A program made the position numbers and the translations under genes. A stretch of 64,000 bases of DNA from Ascaphus truei (lineage: Eukaryota > Chordata > Amphibia > Anura > Ascaphidae). Each line of letters opens with the position of its first letter. Within the stretch, counting starts at the first letter, position 1. This document shows, piece by piece, positions 1 to 11,605 of the stretch. The notes beneath the pieces were generated by a model. The model was not told where the DNA came from. It was given only the letters and a program-made list of their open reading frames with translations, and ran no database searches. The DNA lies in contig WSYH01000211.1 of NCBI GenBank assembly GCA_036426205.1, positions 8,112 through 72,111 of the forward strand, read 5' to 3'.

Positions 1-812
1 ATGTGTAAAATCAGATAAAAAAGGTTTTAATTTGCCATGAACAGACGATTGCCAACTCACACTTTGTCAATAAAAAATGAGCATTTTATGGGACCAGCCC
101 ATGCACCAGACCGAGGTCCAAGTTCCACAGTTGTGCTCCGTCTGCATACGATTGCTGCTTAAGTGAATCTGCATAGCTGTTTGCCGGTGTCACCGTTACA
201 ACCTCGTTCCGTCACCCGGATGGGATTCCCGGTCTGCACGGCTGCACTCAAGATATCACCAGTCACAGAAAGGGAGCTCCTGCACTGACGTCTTAACTCT
301 GGCATCTGGGCCAACTCGACCACCGTAGTTCCTGTACCACGTGACCCTACGCGTTTCATCCGTCTCAGCGGAAACTTTCTTTTTTTCTGATAGGTATCGT
401 TGGGAGGTTGGTGAGCCCAAGAATAAAGCAGCCCAGACCATATAAATCTTCTAAAAGGACATTCATGGACAACTAAGTATTGTGGTTTATTGCACATGTT
501 TTTTCACATGACATATTTTTAACACGATTTTTTGTTTTTTTCATTTTTCACATATTTTTGTATTAAAACATTTTTTTAGTCCAAAACACAAAACACAAAA
601 AATTTCAATTTTTTTTTTATTTTTATTACACACATTTATTCCTTCATGCAATTTGCATTTTTTATACATTCATACTATATGTACATCCACTTGTTCCTGA
701 CCACTTTTTATTAATTATAATTCATTGTTTAGACATCTGTGCTGGGTGTTTAATTTTTCTGGGTGGGGTTAGAGTTGCAGCAATTTGGGTGTGTGTTGTT
801 AAGGGCGCTGTC
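1..812. other. Upstream intronic DNA with no recognised feature
   Basis: A short open frame on the minus strand (159-497) resembles no family I know and has no support. T-rich low-complexity sequence fills 500-660. As the gene runs on the + strand, this is presumably intron between the DH and PH exons of PREX1. Confidence 0.5.
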
Positions 813-1012
813 GTTCCCTGGCTATGAGTAGTAGAATAATAGTTCCCTGGCTATGAGTAGTACAATAATAGTTCCCTGGCTATGAGTAGTAGAATAATAG
901 TTCCCTGGTTATGAGTAGTAGAACAATAGTTCCCTGGCTATGAGTAGTAGAATAAAAGTTCCCTTGCTATGAGTAGTAGAATAATAGTTCCCTGGCTATG
1001 AGTAGTAGAATA
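813..1012. repeat. Minisatellite, ~32-bp unit, ~6-7 copies
   Basis: The unit begins ttccctggctatgagtagta and continues with gaataatag. Copies are nearly identical, with only single-base differences. The array abuts the 3' end of the CR1-type LINE relic. Confidence 0.9.
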
Positions 1013-1019
1013 GTTTAAT

Positions 1020-2110
1020 AGTTATTAATTTGGTGGCTTTTTTCTGCACTTTCTCTAGTTCCATAATGTCTTTTTTATGAAGTGGTGCCCAAAACTGTAC
1101 TCTATAGTCAAGATGTGGTCTTAATGCTTTATTCAGTAGTATAATTATGCTTATTTCCCTTCCATCCATACTCCGTTTAATGCAAGATAAGAACTTGTTT
1201 GCTTTTGCAGCTGCTGCCTGACATTGGGCACTATTGTTAAACCTACTCTCTACAAGCACTCCTACATCCTTCTCCATCAAGGATTGACCTAATTTTGCCC
1301 CATTTAATTTGTAAGTCCCCTGTTTATTCTTGTTTCCCAAATGCTTAACCGTACATTTATCTGTATTAAACCCCAACTGCAATTTACCTGCCCAAGTTTC
1401 CAGTCTCTCCAAGTCCTTGTAGAGAGAAATTACATCCTGCTCTGATTCTATTACCTTACACAATTTAGTGTCATCAGCAAAGATGGAGACTTTGCTCTCT
1501 ATACCGACTTGAAGGTCATTTATAAACAAGTTAAAAAGCAGGGGTCCCAGTACCGATCCCTGAGGTACTCCCCTCACAACTTTAGCCCAACCTGAAAAGT
1601 TCCATTTATGACAACCCTCTGTTGTCTGTCCTTCAGCCAGTTTTCAAGCCAGGGGCAAATATTTTTACCGAGTCCAATTTGCTTTATTTTGTACACCAAC
1701 CTCTTGTGTGGAACCGTATCAAAAGCCTTTGCAAAATCTAAGTAGACCACATCAACTGCATTACCCTGGTCTAAATTCCTACTTACCCCCTCAAAGAAAC
1801 AAATAAGGTTAGTTTGGCATGATCTATCCTTCATAAATCCATGCTGACTATTACTAATAATTTTGTTTTCCATTAGGTATTCCTGAATATTATCCCAAAT
1901 TAAACCTTCAAGTAGTTTCCCCACTATTGAAGTCAGGCTTACAGGTTTGTAATTCCCCGGTTGTGATCTAGCTCCCTTTTTAAATATAGGCACCACATCT
2001 GCTTTACGCCAATCTCGTGGTACTGAGCCTGTGGAAATGGAGCCCTTGAATATTAAATGAAATGGTTTGGATATTACTGAAAATAGCTTCTTTAGACCCC
2101 TTGGGCGCAT
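1020..2110 (-). mobile_element. CR1-type LINE, reverse transcriptase fragment, frameshifted and 5'-truncated
   Basis: Read on the minus strand, this encodes part of a non-LTR retrotransposon reverse transcriptase. From about 2105 downwards come VPRDWRKADVVPIFKKG, GNYKPVSLTS, YLDFAKAFDTVPH (catalytic palm motif A), then after a frameshift near 1577 GVPQGSVLGPLLFNLFINDL (motif B) and FADDTKL (the YADD-box equivalent, motif C). The end carries the thumb-region sequence LDYRVQFWAPLHKKDIMELE. The order and wording are those of the CR1 clade of LINEs. The endonuclease domain and the first part of the RT are missing, as is usual for 5'-truncated copies. The two halves are in different frames, so the copy is dead. 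It lies antisense to PREX1. Confidence 0.88.
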
Positions 2111-2542
2111 GCGCAGGTGTCCTAGATAATGCCATTGCGTAATAATATTATAATAATTTCTATTATATAGGGCTGCAGGGTACGCTGCCCTGTACATTGA
2201 ATTTTGAGAGGCACATGCTCCTGTTCTAAGGAGCTTACAATATAATTTTTGTCCCTGAGTCAGAATTAGCTGGCACTGGACGTGGTATGGAGTCACCCAG
2301 AAAGTAGGTTTCCTCAATGCTTTGCTTTATGACATTGGAAAGGGCAAAGACGAATGTTTTCCGCAGACAAAAGTTCTTCAGAGATCAGCATCTAATTACT
2401 GTATAGAGGACAGGTTCTTAAAGCAACACTTCAAACAATGATCTTACTTTTGGGGAAGATATATAGGAGAACACAATGGATTCAGACAATCCTAAATATT
2501 TTATGTGTATGTGTGTATGTGTATGTATACACATATATATGT

Positions 2543-2544
2543 AT

Positions 2545-2592
<48 letters not shown>
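2543..2592. repeat. (TA)n microsatellite
   Basis: This is a run of alternating T and A, about 48 bp, preceded by TATG-rich sequence. Confidence 0.95.
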
Positions 2593-2597
<5 letters not shown>

Positions 2598-2788
2598 GTG
2601 TAGTAATGTATGAATATATATTCAACATCCAATCACACAGCCCACAAATCATTTTTTCTAACATTGTCTGCTAATGTCATTTATTGATTTGTTATAGATG
2701 TCATCAAATAGTTTTTTCCTACAGAAGTAGATCTCGTGCAGAATTACTTGGGAAATGCAGTAAACAACATCTCTTTGTCTTGGTTCAG

Positions 2789-2922
2789 GGTTCCAATCTG
2801 ACAGACATCTGCACCCAGCTTCTCCTCCAGGGAACTTTATTAAAAATATCTGCTGGAAATATTCAGGAGCGAATGTTTTTTCTGTTTGACAATCTTCTTG
2901 TCTACTGCAAGAGGAAATCCAG
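2789..2922 (+). CDS. PREX1: PREX1 exon: start of PH domain
   Basis: This is an internal exon of P-REX1, a Rac guanine-nucleotide exchange factor activated by PtdIns(3,4,5)P3 and G-beta-gamma at the plasma membrane. It follows a ttggttcag acceptor and ends at a gtaagc donor. It reads [10 protein letters not shown], then [19 protein letters not shown] and LLVYCKRKS. These are the first strands of the PH domain that follows the catalytic DH domain in the P-REX family. It is 134 bp and ends two bases into a codon, completed by the first base of the exon at 4190 to give Arg. The DH exons must lie upstream of the window. The open frame continues upstream of the acceptor but loses all family similarity, so the acceptor is taken as the true boundary. 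The assignment to P-REX1 rests on remembered family sequence plus the chain of downstream exons. Confidence 0.93.
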
Positions 2923-4189
2923 GTAAGCAGGTGACTTGATGCTTATACGTCTAAATGTTACATTCCAGCCATCTGATAACGGGGTACGGTGAGGGTTTTG
3001 GGGGCGCATCGCTAACGAGATCCTAGGGCTATTGTTACGGGAAATAAGTGTTACAGGAAGATAGAACAAGCATTCAGTAGAAGGGGTAAGTGAAGCTTTC
3101 TCCAAAGTTTATGAATCTTGCAAACTTTGGATATTCGAGGGTGACAAATGTTCCCCTAGAGTCAGCCATATGACAGGCCACATTCGGCAACTTCTGCTAC
3201 ACGCGAAGCGATAATAATGGAGGCGACAAATTCAAATTGGGTTTACGAAAGATTAAAAAAGTTCTCTCTTTAAAGCTGCAGTCCAAGCAATATCCTGCAT
3301 GTTTTTTTTTTTAATAAATGAGTTCTGTACTATGAGAAAATACTTTTTTTTTTCACACAACACCGAATGACATTTTTTATGTATTATAATGTAAAAAGAT
3401 TTTTTGTTTCTATAGAAACCATTTACAAAGTCACATCCACTTCCTCTTCTGAAACAGGCTCTGGCACACCCCTTTTTTGAGCCCTGCCCTCTCTAGCAGT
3501 GCACCAATTGTATCTTCCCCGCAGAACTTTGCATCTTCGGTCCTCTTCTGCTGCACTGACAGCCATTTCGTGAACCCCCCGAGCTGAATCTTCGCCGATC
3601 GATCGCAGGAGAACGGATTGATCAGCAACTTAGCTAATTTCTTATCATTGTGTGGACTGTATTGGTGCACATATTAAAGGGGGAGGGGGGAAAGGCAGCT
3701 TGGACGGCTGCTTTAAATAGATGTAGCTACATCTTCCCAAGCTAGGGGAAGACAACATCAAGCATATGGAATAGGGCGCCATGAATCTGTTTAGAGTAGC
3801 GGACATCAGCACACTGCGGTTTCTTTCTGCTGGGAATTGAGAACCCCAACTGTTATTAAAACAAACAGAGATCCTCGTGGGGGAAGTGAAGCACAGCCGA
3901 TCCAAAAAAGGGTCCGGGGCTAAGCTGAGGAATTAAAAGTGTTATTTATTGGGGGTGCACAGCATGGTGGCGCAGGGGATATACCTCTGACGTGTTTCGC
4001 GCTAAAAATAACGCTTCCTCTTTGTTTATTTGTTTATTACTACCAGACCTCACACATTGATGCACTTGGTTTGGAGGACACTCCTCCTAAAGCGCTATTA
4101 TTAAAACAAGTTGTGTCACACACCGATATACAATGTATCATACTAGGTACATTGAATGTGATGGTTCCTATTCTAATTTCCCCATTTAG
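2923..4189 (+). other. PREX1 intron with a dispersed repeat
   Basis: Part of this intron (about 3270-3715) resembles repeats at 9438-9712 and 24345-24880: shared pieces include aagcaatat followed by a T-run and then gttctgta. Around 3980-4020 there is a piece (gacgtgtttcgcgct ... gcttcctc) of a kind common in frog DNA. There is no gene. Confidence 0.55.
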
Positions 4190-4305
4190 AGTTGCTGGGA
4201 AGAAATCCACCAAACGGACCAAGTCTTTCAATGGCTCCCTGTACATATTCCGGGGCAGAATCAACACCGAGGTTATGGAAGTTGAGAATGTGGAAGATGG
4301 AACAG
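4190..4305 (+). CDS. PREX1: PREX1 exon: PH domain, basic loop
   Basis: This is the second P-REX1 exon in the window, with acceptor cccatttag and donor gtgaga. It reads [20 protein letters not shown], then [18 protein letters not shown]. The Lys/Arg-rich segment near its start is a loop of the PH domain, a region expected to help bind acidic phosphoinositide; that role is family knowledge and is not shown here. The exon is 116 bp. It enters in phase 2 and leaves after one base of a codon, which the exon at 6239 completes to Ala (T-A-D-Y-H). The Ser-to-Phe style change in the KRTKSFNG segment is conservative relative to the mammalian form I remember. Intron 2923-4189 separates it from the previous exon. 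Confidence 0.95.
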
Positions 4306-4504
4306 GTGAGAGATGCCTTGGATATGAGACATGAAATAGTCGTGTTCTTTCTTAGGGATTTATCCCGACGTTCCAGCTTTCAGAGAGTACTTTGTTGCTA
4401 TGGAAATACTCATGTAACCGGTTTATATTATAATGGCAGGAGATTCAGCGGTTAACATGTTTTTCCAGGACCTAACTCTGTCTGGTGATAGCCACGTACT
4501 CCAT

Positions 4505-4673
4505 CACAGGTCCCCAAGAACCCCCAAACAGGCCAGGGTTTAAGGGTATCCCTGCTTCAGCACAGGTGGTTCAGTCAAAATGACTAAGCCATTGATTGAG
4601 CCACCTGTGCTGAAGCTGAGGCATCCTTAAACCCTGGACTGTTTGGGGGTTCTTAAGGACCGGAGTTGGGGAC
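4505..4673. mobile_element. hAT-like palindromic MITE (family A)
   Basis: Family A is an inverted repeat about 170-210 bp long. The left arm holds the block atccctgcttcagcacaggt, and the right arm holds its reverse complement acctgtgctgaagc. This copy is divergent at its ends (tccccaagaaccccc against gggggttcttaaggacc). Confidence 0.75.
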
Positions 4674-4675
4674 TC

Positions 4676-4677
4676 AG

Positions 4678-4712
<35 letters not shown>

Positions 4713-4849
4713 GTGTCTCTCTCTGTCTCTCTCTGTGTCTCTGTCTCTCCCTCTCTCTCTGTGTCTCTGTCTCTCTCTGTCTCTCTCTCTCTCTGTGTCT
4801 CTCTCTCTCTGTGTGTCTCTCTCTCTGTGTGTCTGTCTCTGTGGCTGTC

Positions 4850-4880
<31 letters not shown>

Positions 4881-4908
4881 GTCTCTCTCTCTCTGTCTCT
4901 CTCATCAC
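4676..4908. repeat. (TCTCTG)n-like polypyrimidine tract
   Basis: This is an irregular mix of TC and TCTG units, 230 bp. It produces long open frames of Ser/Leu/Cys on + and Arg/Glu on -, which are artefacts. Confidence 0.95.
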
Positions 4909-5089
4909 TATTCTGAGTGACATAAACAAAGCAGCACTATGTCTAATTGTGAGATAAGATGAAGGGGACGAAACTCATATGAAACCTTCATTATTAAGGA
5001 AGTTATAACGTGTATGTGAATATAATAAATAATATCAGTTTGTGCCGTCTCGTCTAACAATATTCTGTTAAAGGGACTTAAAGGGACTT

Positions 5090-5224
5090 AAAGGGACTCC
5101 CTTTCCTCATGTTTTATGTCTGAAGCGCTTATTCCCACTATGTGCAATAATATTATTCTGTATCACAGCTGTGCCACGCTATATAAATAGAGACATACAT
5201 ACATACATACATACATACATGTTT
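5090..5224 (+). mobile_element. L2-type LINE 3' tail
   Basis: The sequence tatgtctgaagcgcttattc and then ctatataaatagagacatac with a (CATA)n run matches the 3' ends of the L2-type copies at 50.5 and 52.6 kb. Only the tail is present. Confidence 0.7.
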
Positions 5225-5689
5225 TTACCGGACATGCTTTTCCTTGAGCCTTTTCACCGCTGCCACTATTTTCTACGTAACCCATTCAGCGCACATCATT
5301 ATATGAACCTCTGCCGCGCTCGAACCACCTGCTCCTGTTTTTGTATTATTCCACCTGGCCAAGATTGTCTCGATGTGCATAGGTAATAAGTACCGGTTCC
5401 TTTTGTTAGGGGTTTTCCTGTTCCTTTCAAGTTAAAGTATATTGTTAGGGGAGTTTGTAAAATTGAAAAGCATTTCGAACATGTGCTTTATAGTATCAAC
5501 ATATCAAAGTGTGTATTAGTATTGTGTGACTTTTTTTTTGCCATAATTCGTATTTGCCGCAAAAATACATTTTTTGTGGCATTTTCTAATATATTACTGA
5601 ATTCGTTAGTTTGAAAAAGAAAGCCACGATTTATTTATTTACTTGAGTTTACGTCTTGTTAAGTGTTTACGGAATCTTCCAAGCTCAGT

Positions 5690-5990
5690 AACGATGCGTT
5701 AAGTGCGTTTTTCAGCCGTAACGAGCCCGTGCGTTACTATAACGGACGTTAGTGCGAACGCCATGCAAATGAGGCGTTCCCTGTAACAGCGCCGATCCCA
5801 CAGCGGATTGTTATTTACAGGGTTATTTTCCTCTCCCGTCTTCTCTTTTTGTTACTTTAATTAAACTCGTATTCCGCGCCTGCGCGGGAGTAACGCCGCC
5901 TTTGAGTGAGACCGGCGTAACGCCATGTTATTTGTAGCTAACGCCAGGCAGTGCTAACGTCTCACGGCGTTAAGCGTATGCTAATGAGAT
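5690..5990. mobile_element. Putative palindromic MITE rich in TAACG motifs
   Basis: The stretch holds many copies of taacg and cgtta. The left part carries aacgccatgcaaatgag and the right part ggcgttaagcgtatgctaat, which are imperfect inverted repeats. It is probably a nonautonomous DNA transposon; the exact ends are not clear. Confidence 0.45.
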
Positions 5991-6238
5991 GACCAACGAA
6001 TCTTGGTTTTTCGTATATTTATCTATGTGCATTGGCGCTAACCTCAGGGAAGCCGACGGACGCTACCAGCCCAGATTAACCGGACCCTTTTGGATCTACC
6101 CCTAGGGGCTTTATCTCTATCCTAGATGGGTGTACTAAAGTAAATGTATTCTAACATGCTAGGTGCCGGAAGGTCTCACGTTCTGGTTGAGTGCGAGCCT
6201 TGTTGACCGTCGGTTCTGTTGGTCTTTGTGCTTTTCAG

Positions 6239-6385
6239 CGGACTATCACAGTAATGGCTACACGGTGACCAACGGGTGGAAGATCCATAACACGGCCAAG
6301 AATAAGTGGTTCGTCTGCATGGCCAAGACGGCCGACGAGAAGCAGAAGTGGATGGGTGCGGTGATGAAGGAACGGGAGCAGAGAG
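6239..6385 (+). CDS. PREX1: PREX1 exon: end of PH domain and C-terminal helix
   Basis: This exon follows cttttcag and ends at a gtagta donor, weaker than the others but in the right place and phase. It reads [20 protein letters not shown], then [20 protein letters not shown] and VMKEREQR. The Trp in EKQKWMGA sits in the C-terminal alpha helix that closes every PH domain, and [19 protein letters not shown] gives the last beta strands. The exon is 147 bp, enters in phase 1 and leaves in phase 1. Downstream lies a very large intron of 16.8 kb (6386-23230) that holds the two largest minisatellites of the window. Confidence 0.95.
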
Positions 6386-7144
6386 GTAGTAAGTTACTAA
6401 GTTACCATCTCCTGGGCAACGCCGATATCCTTACATTTCCTCGTGTGTCTCGGCACTGATGTTACATTCGCCGCACCGGCAGCCGATATTTATACTGGTG
6501 TCTCCGCATGTGATCTCGTACTTAAACCGCTACAACACGTGGCGGGGTGGAATGTTACATACTTACTCCTGATGTGGGACCCAGTATGTTTCATCCTTAT
6601 TACATGTTTCCCTGGGAGGAGTTGTAGAGGTATCCAATCTTTATTTATTTTTAATGTTCATTGACATTTTGTCTTCATTTTTCAACAACTGCGTTGACAT
6701 TTTTGCCCCGATCCCACCCAAGATGCACCAAATCGTGATACGCTTTAGTGCTAGAAATGCTTAGCTGGCCTCTTTGGCACGGCAGGGGTTAAAAGAGCTT
6801 GTGCCAAGCAAAACTTAATGCAATGAACGGTTAACCATAATGCATCAAATCCTGCCGGGGCAGCGCACTAACTGTAAATCCTAATGGGTATTGATTGTAA
6901 TATTGATGCATTATTAAAATTGCCATTCAAATGGCAATAAAATGAGAAGCTGCTTTTATAAAGTTTGGAAACCAGCTGAGTTCCCGTCACTTCTCTGTGG
7001 AAAATAAAACCTTTCTGGAAGTAATGAGTTTGTTGCCTGTGATTTGCACGCCTGTGATTTGCACACCCGTGTTTTTATGGCACGAGGCGTTAACTTCAGT
7101 GCTGCTCTTTATTATTCATCCGGGCAAGGAACCATTTAGCATGC

Positions 7145-7334
7145 GTGGTGGCCAACTCAAGGGCTACCAACAGGTCAGGTTTTCAGGATATACCTGCTTC
7201 AGCACAGGCGGCTCAGTCAAAGACTGAGCCACCTGTGCTGATGCAGGGACTGATTGGTCCACCTTTGCTGAAGCAGGGATATCCTGAAAACCTGACCTGT
7301 TACTAGCTCTTGGGAACTGGAGTTGCTCACCTCT
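7145..7334. mobile_element. hAT-like palindromic MITE (family A)
   Basis: Both arms are present: gtggccaactcaagggctac on the left and tgaaaacctgacctgttact on the right. The centre has the repeated gagccacctgtgctg block. Confidence 0.85.
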
Positions 7335-7803
7335 GTTGTAGACCGTGCATAGAAAATGAACCTTTTCAGATCACTATTATGGCTTCTCAGCCCCCACACG
7401 TGACCCTCTTTAGATACATTTGCCAAATGTCCTGTTCAGTAACTCTGACTTTAGGGCTACTCTGTATCGATCGCATTACAAGTCACGGAAGGAGTTGCCC
7501 CCTGCAGGGTTCGTGTACCTGGGGTATCAAATTCTCGCTGCCCTGTACCGAGCTATGCACGGCTTGAAGGTCTCCGGCTTCAAAATAGGGGAGGGGGAGG
7601 CAAACCGTTCTCAACATGGTTGTCTGGTGCTGGTTCAGAAGACCTAAGAACCCAAATCATCCAAGGGATGAATGTGAGAGAGTGACCCCCTTCTTCAGGC
7701 TCGGAGATCTAGATGGGTGAGATGGGTGAGTTGCAAGCTGTGATGCTCAGAATATGCTCATGCCAGTATCTGATGAACCGTTACTAGTGAACAAATTCAT
7801 TAT

Positions 7804-7980
7804 CACACACTGGTACACATACATGCAGTCCAACACACTGGTACACATACGTGCAGTCCAACACACTGGTACACATACATGCAGTCCAACACACTGGTAC
7901 ACATACATGCAGTCCATCACACTGGTACACATACGTGCAGTCCATCACACTGGTACACATACATGCAGTCCAACACACAG
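7804..7980. repeat. Minisatellite, ~29-bp unit, 6 copies
   Basis: The unit is cactggtacacatacatgca followed by gtccaacac. Copies are nearly identical. Confidence 0.92.
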
Positions 7981-8253
7981 CTCTGTTCTGTGTTACTTGT
8001 GCAGGTGCGAGACACAGGCGGGCGTTTTCATGGAAACAACATGAAAGTACTGGTGAGGGGAATTGGTAAATCCGCCTGCCACGGAGTAAGACTCTTTGTG
8101 AGGCCCTAATCCCGTACCCTGTGAGACTGCTTCCTAGTGATGGAGGAATAATCCGCTCTATTCAAATGAAGGGGATTACAACCTTCTCTAGGGAGAGGGC
8201 TGACTTCCTTTACCTATTCCATGTCCAGTGTTTGATGTCCTTAAGGGCATTAT

Positions 8254-8284
8254 ATATGTATGTGTATATATATGTGTATATGTG

Positions 8285-8325
<41 letters not shown>
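8254..8325. repeat. TATG/TA and (CA)n microsatellite
   Basis: This is a compound run: tatgtgtatata units followed by about 14 CA dinucleotides. Confidence 0.93.
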
Positions 8326-8919
8326 GATCCCAGATATAGTGAGCATGGTGGCTAGATTGTATATGTGCTTAGGCAATGAACACACAGTAGCACGGATGTT
8401 AGCACCTTAGTGCTGTGACATTGTGACACTGTGAGGTATGTTGTCTGTGTCGCCACATATAGGATCTAGCTATCGGCATCCAAGCGCAGTCTCTGTTCTT
8501 TTTTTAATGCTGTTCCGTTTTTGATCCGTTCTGATCATTGTAGTTGGTGAGCGCTACAGCAGACCTCGGCTTGCTATGAGAATATACAAAGTATCAGTTG
8601 GCGGATACTACTTAATTACTTGGTATGCCCGTGTTACTAAACACGGATATCTTAGTATCTCACGGTGGAAGTACTAAGTAACGTATATGTGACCAGTACT
8701 GTGCGTTGCAAACCATTAACTCTTGAGGCATGTACTAATTCAAATCGCAAACGTTAAAAAGGTGCCATGCCTCTGTGAGTTAGAGTGTAGCGCACACACC
8801 CTGCTGTGCATCATATTCGCATTTATACACCTATTTATCTGAGCACATAAACGCCATCGCACAGTGCGAGATTATCCTAAGAGTACAGACCATATATTAG
8901 CACAGGGATAGGCAACCTG

Positions 8920-9172
8920 CTGCTCTTTCAGCACCCACATGCGCCTCTCCTCACTCTGCTGCTCTTTTCAGCCCCACCATGGCGGCCCTCTCCTCAACTC
9001 TGCTGCTCTTATCAAGCCCCACATCGCCTCTCCTCCTCACTCTGCTGCTCTTTCAGCACCCACATGCGCCTCTCCTCACTCTGCTGCTCTTTCAGCACCC
9101 ACATGCGCCTCTCCTCACTCTGCTGCTCTTTCAGCACCCCACATGCGCCTCTCCTCACTGTGCTGCTCTTGG
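8920..9172. repeat. Minisatellite, ~36-45-bp unit, ~6 copies
   Basis: The unit contains ctgctctttcagcaccca then catgcgcctctcctcact. The last three copies are almost exact; the first ones are diverged. Confidence 0.9.
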
Positions 9173-9437
9173 CGTCGGGGGGCCGGGCCTCTCTCATGTT
9201 GGTGCGTGCCGGAAGTGGTCTTTCTCACGTGAAGATAGAATACACAATAAAATGTCCACAATATACAGCCCCCAACCCGGGTGAGATTACTTAATCTTAA
9301 TTAATTCCTTACCTTAATCCTAGGTCACACCCGGATGTGCGCGCGCATGCGCATTGCACTTTGGACTAAGGCGCTCACATGGGACTAACCGGATGATTGT
9401 AGCGCCTTCAGTCTCGCGTGTCTGTTTCACAGCCTCC

Positions 9438-9712
9438 GAAAGGACAACATAAAGAACAGTGCTATTATTACCCAATTACTAGGAGATAGTTTGGGGGGTA
9501 AAGTGACTGCAGTTTGAGCTGCAAACTGTAACAATACATAATATTACCTTAGTAATATCAGGATACATTGTAGCTGCTGCGTTACACTGCCTGAAGGATT
9601 GATTGAAACTGAAAGGCAGCCATTTAGTGAACCCTGGGAAGCAGGATCTATGCTGATCAATCACGGGAGAACTAATTGATCGTCAGCTTAGGTAATTAAC
9701 TTTCAATAAAGG
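9438..9712. repeat. Dispersed repeat, shared with 24345-24880
   Basis: The blocks gagctgcaaactgtaacaat, attaccttagtaatat and acattgtagctgctg recur at 24720-24790. No coding capacity is seen. It may be a DNA-transposon derivative or a degraded SINE. Confidence 0.55.
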
Positions 9713-9743
9713 TAATCAAAGGCTGCATGTATTAAAACCAAAC

Positions 9744-9747
<4 letters not shown>

Positions 9748-9781
<34 letters not shown>

Positions 9782-9960
9782 TGTTCGACAAACCTATACA
9801 TTTGCACGCCCCGGGCGAGTGGATTTAACATCGTGGCGAGCTCCTATTGGCCCAAGCAGCACACGTTTGGTACTAGGTGGCGAGTAGATTTTTTTGTGTG
9901 GCGAGTAGATTTTTTGGTGATTTGTCGACCACTGTATATATATATATATATATATATATA
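9748..9960. mobile_element. Small hAT-like element inside a (TA)n tract
   Basis: A (TA)n run (9748-9779) is followed by cagtgttcgacaaacc, about 130 bp of unique sequence with two copies of gtggcgagtagatttttt, then gatttgtcgaccactg and a second (TA)n run (9938-9960). The ends form a terminal inverted repeat of the CAGTG type typical of hAT elements. No coding capacity. Confidence 0.6.
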
Positions 9961-9961
9961 A

Positions 9962-10253
9962 CATTTTTATAAAGATCCCATGTGGACAGCCTCTTTATAG
10001 CAGATTTAGTAACATTATGTTTGTTTTTCTCAGCTGTTTCTGGTATATATTTTTTTCGGTAATGAAGGCCCCACAGCCAGCCCTCATTACTGTCCACTTG
10101 GCAAAACTTGCGGTTCCTTCTCACTTTGTCTGCTCCAACAAGCAGCACAGAGCTGTTTTCCATGCACACATCAAAGGTTCTTATCAGAACCAAAGTCCAT
10201 ATTTTCTCTGATGAGGTTCTTTGGGGGTCTAATAATGTCACTCGAGGACCCAT
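9962..10253 (-). other. Unrecognised open frame, possible retropseudogene fragment
   Basis: On the minus strand about 95 codons remain open with a fairly protein-like composition (for example SNEGWLWGLHYRKKYIPET and AIKRLSTWDLYKNV). I do not recognise it. The frame runs into the (TA)n tract at its C-terminal end. It could be a fragment of a transposon protein or processed pseudogene, or an ordinary intronic open frame. Confidence 0.25.
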
Positions 10254-11274
10254 TCAATAAGCCCCTAACCTAACTCCCATTCATGTCGATGAGAGTGAAG
10301 CCCCTAGATGAGACAGGCTTTGCAGCCATATTAATGTCGGTTGGTATCATTTTTAGGAATAAAATACTTTTAAAAAAAAACATCCGAGCAGGAAACAAAA
10401 CTAGAGGTCAAACCAGCCGTGTGTGCTGTATCGTGAATAAATATTTACAAAATAAACCCTCTAATGGCAGAATCTGTGTATTCGAACACTTTAACATGAA
10501 ATAACCTATCATGTTGAAAGAAACCAGTCTTTTGGGGATATGGTACAGTCTTAGCGTGACGTCCCAGCTTGGCTGATATTCTAAGCTGGAACGGGTGTCG
10601 TATCTAATATACAGTATTATTTATATGGGAGGTAACGCTGGTTTCTGCTCTTCCCATTTAATCGTACAAACATATGCCAGAAATGACTTTATTAGCATCT
10701 TATCTTGTGGGTTTTTTTCTCCGCTATAGATGTTCGATGGCACGGGGTAATATATATTATTAATCATGAGATACATTGAAGTCTTTTATCTCTAAATTAC
10801 AGTATGGCCCCATGACAATTACATGTTAACGGTATTAGGAAATCATTATCAAGTAGAGAAACGCAGAACAAAGGGGTATTTTGTCTTTTATGCCAGAACA
10901 ATGCAGGATAATGAAGGAAATAGAGGCCATTAAGTTAAACAGGAAATCATTACTTAATTGGCAGTGTTTGAGTGATGTGTAATAGACCCTTTATTCACTC
11001 CTAGTGTTCGTTAATTATAAACCTAAGAAACCGAGTGCCGACGACGCCATTAATTCCCTGGCTTTTGTGGGGTCATGCAGTTAATGCAAAGCCCTCTGGC
11101 CGTAAATGGCTTCATGCAATTGGACCGTCCAGTCTTGTTTACCAACAATTGCGGCCTCACTGTTTGTCCTCTACATGTTAATTGCGGGTGAGCTGGCACT
11201 AGTGAAGGCCGTTTCACAGCTCAACCCATCTGTCTGGTGATCACACCACCACCATTTTGACCCCACTCTTTAGT

Positions 11275-11605
11275 CTGAGTCCCCGGTGGTCACGGCGGTG
11301 CGTGCCACAGCGTGCGCGCCACACACCACAGCACAGAGCTCTATGGGGCAGGCCCCAGTGGCTGTGTGTGTGGGCGCGCAAAGCGCTGTGACGCGTGCGC
11401 TGACAGGGAAGACAAGAATGTTGTCTTCCCGTGCCGTGACGCAGTCATGTGGGCGGCGCACAGCCAATGGGAGGGCAGATATGCCTGTCATGGCCCCGCC
11501 CCCCGCGCTCCCCTAAAGACCGCCGATCACGGCTGTAGTCTCTGCACGCGCCGCCATGCCGCCAGGCGCGCGTGCTGCCTGGAGGTCTGGGGCCGTAGCC
11601 TTAGA
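11275..11605. mobile_element. GC-rich palindromic MITE (family B)
   Basis: This is a CpG-rich stretch starting gtccccggtggtcacggcg and ending near gggccgtagccttag, in otherwise AT-rich intron. It contains cagccaatggga and repeated gcgcgc blocks. Similar boundaries and internal pieces occur at 13867-14232, 35392-36030 and 52893-53146. Open frames here on both strands are a by-product of high GC. Confidence 0.55.

Noticed and set aside
2684..2788. Upstream extension of the first PREX1 exon
   Set aside because: The frame is open, but family similarity begins exactly at the acceptor before GSNLTD.
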